Shown: positions 1-4,273 of the stretch, in pieces | Position numbering within the stretch: position 1 is the first letter of the stretch | Layout of the letters: each line of letters opens with the position of its first letter | Assembly (NCBI GenBank): GCA_965120355.1 | Contig: CBCPMX010000168.1 | Location: 1 to 11,857, forward strand | DNA: 11,857 nt | DNA from: CBCPMX01 sp965120355 | GTDB taxonomy: Bacteria > Bacillota > Clostridia > Oscillospirales > Oscillospiraceae | Reading direction: 5' to 3' | Notes under the pieces: model-generated | Told to the model about the DNA's origin: nothing | The model's input: the letters and a program-made list of their open reading frames with translations, nothing else | Databases searched by the model: none | Program-made: the position numbers and the translations under genes

Positions 1-50
1 GGCCGCGGGACAGTTCTGCGTCCCGCGGCCTGGGCCGGATTCCATATGCA
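1..50. repeat. Direct repeat copy A with a perfect hairpin
   Basis: This segment matches 851-900 at 46 of 50 positions with no gap. It holds a perfect 11-bp inverted repeat, GGCCGCGGGAC (1-11) and GTCCCGCGGCC (20-30), around an 8-base loop. It begins at the window edge, so the stem may extend further left. In copy B the same hairpin lies just behind the DUF1934 gene end. The likeness continues to the right into 51-115, as a decayed copy of the DUF1934 3' end. Whether it acts as a terminator on the minus strand cannot be judged, because the bases after the stem are outside the window. Confidence 0.85.
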
Positions 51-53
51 GGT

Positions 54-115
54 TTATTCCATCTCTATGACGGGGATGCGGTCAGTGTTTCTGCCGGCCA
101 CCTGGCGCTCCACCT
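54..115 (-). pseudogene. Remnant of the 3' end of a DUF1934 (YwiB-like) gene
   Basis: On the minus strand this stretch reads as about 20 codons ending in VIEME and a TAA stop. The intact DUF1934 protein encoded at 901-1332 ends in VKEMEP. Aligned without gaps, about 11 of the last 20 residues agree, including the E-x-Q-[VI]-A-G core and the terminal EME. DNA identity over 51-120 against 901-970 is about 40 of 70, with 13 of 14 at 57-70. The likeness fades past about position 115, and no start codon or ribosome binding site belongs to it. I read it as the decayed end of a duplicated gene. The 88-codon open frame around it (54-320) is otherwise rich in Cys and Trp and overlaps a better gene, so it is not called as a protein. 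Confidence 0.55.
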
Positions 116-138
116 CCCGCCACAGGATGCAGCGCTGT

Positions 139-576
139 TCATGAATGCTGGTTTTGCCCGCATGCGGACGCCAGAAGGAGAAAAACAGGGACGCACCGGA
201 CTGCGCGCAGCAGCAAGAACACGGCGCCGGCAGCATCTGCACGCAGCAGCTGCCGTATGGCAAGGCACAGAAATCCCAGGGCGAAACAAGCCAATAGGAT
301 CCGCAGACCAAAAACCGCACGCCGTTCCTGCCGCCTGGGGAGCAGGATGTTTGATACCACCATTGCGTTTTTCAGATTTTCCTTCCCGATTCCCCATGCA
401 AGCCCAATTACAAGCCCATCGGACAACAGGAATATAAAAAAGAAAACGAAAATCAGCGACATCATAGCCATGGGGTTTTCTGCATTGCCGGAAGTAAGGT
501 ATGCAACCGGACATATGATTGACATGACACTGAGGCAAATCTGGCATAAAATGATCTGTTGAATTTGTTTGGACAT
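139..576 (-). CDS. Small four-helix integral membrane protein, family not recognised
   Basis: This gene encodes a 145-residue hydrophobic protein with about four likely transmembrane segments (residues 8-28, 37-64, 87-107 and 115-138). A short basic loop, RRQERR at 81-86, probably faces the cytoplasm. The start is well supported: GGAGGG lies 8 bases upstream of the ATG, and a promoter candidate (TCGACA-N17-TATACT) sits further upstream. I see no catalytic motif and no family I can name. Small membrane proteins of this kind are often accessory or stress-related, but that is only a general expectation. Inverted GAAACTT-type repeats overlap its promoter, so it may be regulated. Just past its stop lie the DUF1934 gene remnant and repeat copy A. 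It appears to be transcribed alone. Confidence 0.7.
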   Translation of the reverse strand: MSKQIQQIILCQICLSVMSIICPVAYLTSGNAENPMAMMSLIFVFFFIFLLSDGLVIGLAWGIGKENLKNAMVVSNILLPRRQERRAVFGLRILLACFALGFLCLAIRQLLRADAAGAVFLLLRAVRCVPVFLLLASACGQNQHS

Positions 577-633
577 TGCCTGCGCCCTCCTTCATGGCAC
601 ACTCAAAAATTGGGCTGTTGATTATATATACCC

Positions 634-662
634 AGTATAACATAAGTTTCACAATCTGTCGA
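634..662 (-). promoter_or_regulatory. Sigma-A-type promoter candidate of the small membrane protein
   Basis: Read on the minus strand this is TCGACA (662-657), a 17-base spacer and TATACT (639-634), each hexamer matching five of six consensus bases. Transcription would start near 627, about 50 bases before the ATG at 576. The repeat AAGTTTC lies inside the spacer (644-650), with an inverted partner GAAACTT at 694-700 and a near copy GAAACTC at 674-680. This is the layout of a possible repressor site. Confidence 0.55.
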
Positions 663-775
663 TAAGAGAAATTGAAACTCGCAAAATCATATAGAAACTT
701 GATATGGTCAATACGCCTTTTCCCTGCGGCGAAGGCGGCAGCATCCGCTGAACAACCTTACATACGCCCCCTTTC

Positions 776-820
776 ACCGGCCATGCCCTGTGCAGCAGTA
801 CAGCGGCATGGCCGGTTTTC
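776..820 (+). terminator. Intrinsic terminator, plus strand, without an evident gene
   Basis: ACCGGCCATGCC (776-787) pairs perfectly with GGCATGGCCGGT (805-816). The pairing continues inward with CTGT/ACAG past one bulged C. The stem is followed by TTTTC in the plus direction. In the minus direction the bases after the stem are GTGAAAGGGG, so it works only for plus-strand transcripts. No plus-strand gene was found upstream. It may end an unseen small RNA or antisense transcript, or block read-through. Confidence 0.6.
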
Positions 821-843
821 TCCGCCCGGTTCCGGGCATCAAA

Positions 844-887
844 CGGCCCAGGCCGCGGGACGGTTCTGCGTCCTGCGGCCTGGGCCG
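844..887 (-). terminator. Long hairpin behind the DUF1934 gene, probable transcript end
   Basis: An 18-bp stem with one imperfect pair (844-861 against 870-887) encloses an 8-base loop and begins 14 bases past the stop of the DUF1934 gene. The minus-strand continuation after the stem is TTTGATG, so the U-tract is short. It may be a weak terminator or a 3' stabilising structure. It is the core of direct-repeat copy B (851-900), whose sister copy lies at 1-50. Confidence 0.5.
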
Positions 888-900
888 GATTCCATGTACA
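851..900. repeat. Direct repeat copy B with hairpin
   Basis: This segment matches 1-50 at 46 of 50 positions, at a fixed offset of 850 bases. The differences are at 862, 874, 896 and 898 of this copy. The likeness continues at lower identity into the last codons of the DUF1934 gene (901-965). One duplication therefore covered the gene end and its hairpin, and the hairpin part has since diverged less than the coding part. Confidence 0.85.
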
Positions 901-1332
901 TCACGGTTCCATCTCTTTGACCGTAATCAGATAGGAATTCATCCCGGCAATCTGATGCTCGATCTCGATGGCGTATTCAATTTCAAAGGCGCCGCCGGTA
1001 TCGCTGAGGCGGCTGGAATCGATATGGCTGGCCTGCACACCCATGAGCAGGGCCCCGAAGCCCATATCATAGAGGGATTCGTGCTTTTCTCCCAGGCGGA
1101 AAACCATGGTGGACGTGACCGCGCCGGTTCGCCGCAGCGTCACCACGTCCGGCTGGACGTCAAATGTGGTCGTGACGCCGGCCATGCCGGTCATCTCCGT
1201 CTCTTCGTAAGAGACCAGATACCCGTCGCCGCTGGCGGTCAGGGTACCCACGCTGACCAATTCCACGGTCTCTTCTTCCTGGTCTTCAAATCTCTGCGTT
1301 CCGCGTACGGAAATCAAAACTTTTTTTGTCAT
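901..1332 (-). CDS. DUF1934 (YwiB-like) calycin-type beta-barrel protein
   Basis: The 143-residue protein has the length and pattern of the DUF1934 family (Bacillus subtilis YwiB): a KKVLISVRGTQ start, alternating short beta strands, and the late pattern SLYDMGFG plus L-x-x-GVQASHI near residues 86-105. The family has a small lipocalin-like barrel fold, and its role is not established. There is no signal peptide or membrane segment, so it is probably cytosolic. AGGAAG lies 6 bases before the ATG. It follows murI by 149 bases on the same strand, with no clear terminator or promoter between, so co-transcription with ddl-murI is possible but unproven. Its 3' end and trailing hairpin are duplicated at 1-115. 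Confidence 0.85.
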   Translation of the reverse strand: MTKKVLISVRGTQRFEDQEEETVELVSVGTLTASGDGYLVSYEETEMTGMAGVTTTFDVQPDVVTLRRTGAVTSTMVFRLGEKHESLYDMGFGALLMGVQASHIDSSRLSDTGGAFEIEYAIEIEHQIAGMNSYLITVKEMEP

Positions 1333-1481
1333 AGCAACTTCCTATCGGGCGGGATCCCCACCGTTTCACTTTCGTATTTTTGTGGCTTTCACCGTTTATT
1401 GAATTTTCATCTGCCGGGGCGAAAAGGCCGTCCGGCATGATACACACTTGCCCAGCATCTGCCGCACTGGCTTTGGCAGCG

Positions 1482-2297
1482 TCAATATTTTTCTATGTCA
1501 ATCTGTTCCACCTGGGCGGACACATCCCGCTCCAGGAAGATGGAGGCCAGCTGACTGAACCCATCCGGTGTGTCGCTGACGTAGTAGCGGCAGCCGCCCG
1601 GCTCACCTGGCGGGGCCAGCAGGTCCGCCCTGGCAAGCCCCTCCGCCACGGCGGCGGCGGCCTCCCGGCCGGAGTTGATGAGCTGCACCGACGGGCCCAT
1701 GCAGTCGCCAATTACGTCCCACAGCAGCGGATAGTGGGTGCAGCCCAGCACCAGGGTGTCACAGCCCCAGTCCCGCAACGGCGCCAGATATTCCGCCGTC
1801 ACCAATTCCGCCACCGGATCCCCCCGCCGGAAGCGGCCATTCTCTACCAGGGGCACAAACAGCGGACATGCCGCCGCCTTCAGGTGGGCGGCGGGATTCT
1901 GGGCAGCAATGATCTCCTCATACGCTCCAGTGCGGATGGTGGCCGGGGTGCCAATCAGGCCGATTTTCCCGCTGCGCGTCACCTGCGCGGCACGCCGCGC
2001 CGCAGGCTCCACCACGCCGAAGATGGGGATGTCATAGTCGTCCATCACCAGCGTCCTGGCCGTGGTGTCGGCGGTATTGCAGGCGATCACAATGGCCTTG
2101 ATGTCCTGCTCCAGCAGAAAGTGAATGTCCTGCCGGACATATTTTACAATGGTCTCCCGAGAGCGGGTCCCGTACGGCACCCGGGAGGTGTCGCCAAAAT
2201 AGACGATACGTTCTCCGGGCAGCTGATCCATCAGCTGGCGCACCGCTGTCAGGCCGCCCAGGCCGGAGTCAAACACTCCAATGGCTCTGGCGTCCAT
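1482..2297 (-). CDS. murI: Glutamate racemase
   Basis: The enzyme interconverts L- and D-glutamate in the cytoplasm and so supplies D-Glu for the second residue of the peptidoglycan stem peptide. The 271-residue product shows the cofactor-independent racemase motifs: GVFDSGLGGL at 7-16, with Asp10 assisting catalysis; FGDTSRVPYG at 34-43; ACNTAD with catalytic Cys73; and LGCTHYP with catalytic Cys186 followed by His188. I chose the ATG at 2297 because GGAGGG lies about 6 bases before it and the protein then begins at the usual place. An upstream in-frame ATG at 2321 would add eight odd residues and lies inside ddl. ddl ends one base earlier (TGA-T-ATG), so the two are almost certainly translationally coupled. 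Confidence 0.96.
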   Translation of the reverse strand: MDARAIGVFDSGLGGLTAVRQLMDQLPGERIVYFGDTSRVPYGTRSRETIVKYVRQDIHFLLEQDIKAIVIACNTADTTARTLVMDDYDIPIFGVVEPAARRAAQVTRSGKIGLIGTPATIRTGAYEEIIAAQNPAAHLKAAACPLFVPLVENGRFRRGDPVAELVTAEYLAPLRDWGCDTLVLGCTHYPLLWDVIGDCMGPSVQLINSGREAAAAVAEGLARADLLAPPGEPGGCRYYVSDTPDGFSQLASIFLERDVSAQVEQIDIEKY

Positions 2298-2298
2298 A

Positions 2299-3360
2299 TC
2301 AGCCCTCCATCGCCAGTTCAATCAGCCGGTCCAGCAGCTGCGGATAGCTGATGCCGCTGGCGATGAACAGCTTGGGATACATGGAAATGGAGGTAAATCC
2401 CGGCATGGTATTGATCTCATTGAAGATCACTTCGCCGTCTTTGCGCACAAAGAAGTCCACACGGCTCAGGCCGCGGCAGCCCAGGCCGGCATAGATCTTC
2501 ACCGCTGTTTCCCGCACGGTTTCGGCAGCATCGTTGGAAATGCGGGCGGGAATATACAGCGTCGCCGTGTCGGTGATATACTTGGCGTCATAGTCATAGA
2601 ACTCCACGCCGCTGTCTATCTCGCCGACTTCGGAGGCTGCCGGCGTTTCGTTGCCCAACACGGCCACCTCCACCTCCTGGCCGTCGATAAATTCCTCCAC
2701 CAGGATTTTATCATCGAACTTTCCCGCTTCATCCAGAGCCTGCAGCAGGCCCTCCCGATCTTTGGCCTTGCTGACGCCCACGGAAGAACCGGTGCCCGCT
2801 GGCTTGACGAACACGGGATAGGAGAACCGGCCCTCCACCGCTGCAACGACGGACTCCGGGTCCTTATCCAGTTCCCTGGTCAGTACCGGCACCCAGTCCG
2901 CCTGCCGGATGTTCAGCTTGTCGGCTACCAGTTTGGTCATAAATTTGTCCATGGCAGCGGCACAGGCCGCCACGCCGCAGCCCACAAACGGAATGCCAGC
3001 CAGCTGGGCCAGGCCCTGGATGGAGCCGTCCTCCCCGTTTTCGCCGTGGAGCACCGGGAAGATCACGTCAATACGCTCGCGCACCACGCAATCGCCCTCG
3101 AAGCTCAAAAGTCCTTGTCCGCGGATGGGCGACAGCGCCGCCCGCCGGTTGCCGGGGCAGGTCAGCCATTGACCGGAGGGGAGCAAACTGTAGTCCGTAT
3201 CTCCAAAGAGATACCAATCTCCTTCCCGGGTAATGCCGACGGGGAAAATATTATATTTTTCAGGATCCAGATTGGACAAAATGGATTCGGCAGAGCGCAG
3301 AGAGACCTCATGCTCCGGCGAAACACCGCCAAACAGGACGCAGACATTCAATTTTTTCAT
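2299..3360 (-). CDS. ddl: D-alanine--D-alanine ligase
   Basis: This ATP-grasp ligase makes the D-Ala-D-Ala dipeptide that ends the peptidoglycan stem. The 353-residue protein shows FGGVSPEHEVSL at 10-21, HGENGEDGSIQG at 105-116, FVKPAGTGSSVGVSK at 184-198, FYDYDAKY in the omega loop at 254-261, and the metal-binding NEINTMPGFT at 314-323. The Tyr in FYDYDAKY is typical of true D-Ala-D-Ala ligases. The VanA/B (D-Lac) and VanC (D-Ser) types differ there, so this is not a vancomycin-resistance ligase. The start at 3360 (MKKLNV) fits the family and has AAAAGAGG about 8 bases upstream. A longer frame up to 3447 reads through the leader and is not favoured. The SD lies in the palindrome at 3369-3383. 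Confidence 0.96.
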   Translation of the reverse strand: MKKLNVCVLFGGVSPEHEVSLRSAESILSNLDPEKYNIFPVGITREGDWYLFGDTDYSLLPSGQWLTCPGNRRAALSPIRGQGLLSFEGDCVVRERIDVIFPVLHGENGEDGSIQGLAQLAGIPFVGCGVAACAAAMDKFMTKLVADKLNIRQADWVPVLTRELDKDPESVVAAVEGRFSYPVFVKPAGTGSSVGVSKAKDREGLLQALDEAGKFDDKILVEEFIDGQEVEVAVLGNETPAASEVGEIDSGVEFYDYDAKYITDTATLYIPARISNDAAETVRETAVKIYAGLGCRGLSRVDFFVRKDGEVIFNEINTMPGFTSISMYPKLFIASGISYPQLLDRLIELAMEG

Positions 3361-3368
3361 GACAACGC

Positions 3369-3424
3369 CTCTTTTCAAAAGAGTTGGGGCCAACTGCCCA
3401 AGGGGCAGCTGCTCCCCTATCATA
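3369..3424 (-). promoter_or_regulatory. Structured 5' leader of ddl, SD inside a palindrome
   Basis: The expected ddl leader holds several self-complementary segments. CTCTTTTCAAAAGAG (3369-3383) is a palindrome around one central base and contains the ddl ribosome binding sequence. GTTGG/CCAAC (3383-3394) and TGCCC/GGGCA (3395-3399, 3403-3407) follow it. On the minus strand the SD (AAAAGAG) can therefore pair with the bases just upstream. I see no known riboswitch. Translational control by leader folding is an inference. Confidence 0.35.
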
Positions 3425-3447
3425 TGCCATTTCACAAAATAAAACAA
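3419..3447 (-). promoter_or_regulatory. Promoter candidate of ddl-murI
   Basis: On the minus strand this reads TTGTTT (3447-3442), a 17-base spacer and TATGAT (3424-3419). The -10 matches five of six consensus bases and the -35 only three. It would start a leader of about 50 bases before the ddl ATG. It is the best candidate in the gap but is not strong. Confidence 0.4.
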
Positions 3448-3506
3448 GTCTTATTTCGTCGAAGCGGAGATTTCTTCGTGTTTTTGTGCCAATGCGGTTT
3501 CAAACC

Positions 3507-3536
3507 CGCCTGGGATGTGCCGGCGCATCCCAGGCG
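3507..3536. repeat. Strong 11-bp extragenic hairpin, no U-tract
   Basis: CGCCTGGGATG (3507-3517) pairs perfectly with CATCCCAGGCG (3526-3536) around an 8-base, itself partly self-complementary loop. Neither side is followed by a T-run, so it is not a standard intrinsic terminator. It sits in the middle of a divergent intergenic region, far from both genes. It resembles a dispersed extragenic palindrome, but only one copy is visible in this window. Confidence 0.5.
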
Positions 3537-3734
3537 CGGCCCGCTTGGGCAGTACCCAGACGCTGGGAGCCTCCTTGACCGCATAATTTTCGTTTTTTGT
3601 GAAGTTTGGTAAGCCCTGTGCAGAAACAGGCGAAGCGCCGTCCCATGCGCGCGCCGCGCTTCCCCGCCCGCGTCTCAATTGTTGCCGTACTATGAATCAA
3701 TTGAAAACAAATTGTGAAAACCAGCCTCGTTCCG

Positions 3735-3763
3735 TTGACACTCTCATCATAGAGCGCTATAAT
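3735..3763 (+). promoter_or_regulatory. Perfect sigma-A consensus promoter of the marR-ABC operon
   Basis: TTGACA (3735-3740), a 17-base spacer and TATAAT (3758-3763) form an exact housekeeping consensus promoter. Transcription would start near 3770, leaving a leader of about 25-30 bases. So strong a core promoter usually needs a repressor, which fits the MarR protein encoded first in the operon. Three CAATTG-like motifs (3676-3681, 3698-3703 and 3708-3714) lie just upstream and are possible binding sites. No clear palindrome covers the core hexamers themselves. Confidence 0.85.
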
Positions 3764-3799
3764 TACGAACACTGTTAGCAAAAAAGAAGGTGTTTGATT

Positions 3800-4273
3800 T
3801 TGGAATTTGAGGAACTGGCCAAAGAGATCCAACGCAGTTCCATCGCGCTGCTGCGGCACGGGAGTCCTTGGCAGTTGGATCAATTGAGCCAGGGAGAGAT
3901 GATGGTTCTCCGATTTCTGGTACATCAAAAAGATCAATCCCTGCCAGGAGAACTGAGCCGGACTGCCGGCGTCTCCACCGCCCGTATTGCCGCCATTATC
4001 AACAGCCTGGAGAAAAAGGGACAGGTTGTCCGCCGGGCTGACGAAACGGACCACCGGCGTGTCCGGGTCTGCGTCACACAGACTGGCCGCGACCGGCTTT
4101 TGGCGGGAGAGGCCGCGCTGGAGAAAGTTGCCCTCCGCATCCTGCGGGAACTGGGCCAGGAGGACGCAGCGGCGCTTGCGCGCATCCTTCGCCGCCTGGT
4201 GGAGATTACGGCACATTGCCCCGATTCTGTGGGGCCGGCTTCCAAACCGGAGAAAGGAGACAGCCCATGCTGA
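3800..4273 (+). CDS. MarR-family winged-helix transcriptional regulator
   Basis: This is a dimeric DNA-binding repressor of the MarR family, probably controlling its own operon and the exporter behind it. The fold is visible in order: N-terminal dimerisation helices, the helix-turn-helix SLPGELSRTAGVSTARIAAI, the helix with NSLEKKGQV, and a wing with the typical D-x-R-R pattern (DETDHRRVRVCVT), then C-terminal dimerisation helices. From the TTG at 3800 it has 157 residues. Another TTG at 3794 adds two residues, but AAGG at 3787-3790 is only 3 bases from 3794 and 9 from 3800, which favours 3800. There is no ATG. The stop overlaps the next start by 7 bases. The ligand is unknown; a substrate or toxic compound of the exporter is a reasonable guess. 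Confidence 0.9.
   Translation: MEFEELAKEIQRSSIALLRHGSPWQLDQLSQGEMMVLRFLVHQKDQSLPGELSRTAGVSTARIAAIINSLEKKGQVVRRADETDHRRVRVCVTQTGRDRLLAGEAALEKVALRILRELGQEDAAALARILRRLVEITAHCPDSVGPASKPEKGDSPC

Larger units (their letters stand above)
577..900. other. Gene-free stretch with one promoter and three hairpins
   Basis: No credible gene lies here. The left half is AT-rich and carries the minus-strand promoter candidate of the small membrane protein, with repeats of GAAACTT/AAGTTTC around it. The right half (776-887) is packed with three hairpins: a plus-strand intrinsic terminator, a short CCCGG-type hairpin at 824-837 and the long hairpin of repeat copy B. Open frames that cross this stretch have no convincing start and run through the hairpins, so they were not called. 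Confidence 0.6.
3361..3793. other. Divergent intergenic region between ddl and the marR operon
   Basis: No credible gene lies here. From left to right the region holds the ddl leader, a minus-strand promoter candidate (3419-3447), a strong 11-bp hairpin (3507-3536), a GC-rich stretch of short hairpins (CCCAG/CTGGG near 3555-3570), a run of three CAATTG-like motifs (3676-3714), and the consensus promoter of the marR operon (3735-3763). Short open frames crossing it lack starts with ribosome binding sites and have biased, repeat-like translations. Confidence 0.6.

Noticed and set aside
54..320. 88-codon minus-strand frame containing the DUF1934-like tail
   Set aside because: Only its last 20 or so codons resemble DUF1934. 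The rest overlaps the better-supported membrane protein gene in another frame and is rich in Cys and Trp.
672..1440. Plus-strand frames at 672-920 and 790-1440
   Set aside because: They read through a terminator and the long repeat hairpin, the second also antisense through the DUF1934 gene, and lack starts with ribosome binding sites.
1412..1479. Hairpins between murI and the DUF1934 gene (TGCCGG/CCGGCA and CTGCC/GGCAG)
   Set aside because: Stems are short or bulged and no T-run follows in the minus direction, so they were not called terminators.
2299..3360. Possible vancomycin-resistance type ligase
   Set aside because: The omega loop has FYDYDAKY, typical of D-Ala-D-Ala ligases, and there is no vanH, vanX or vanR/S neighbour.
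2281..3612. 443-codon open frame on the plus strand opposite ddl
   Set aside because: It lies antisense to ddl, which has complete ligase motifs. Its translation has no family pattern and is rich in His, Ala and Gly, as expected for a shadow of GC-rich coding sequence.
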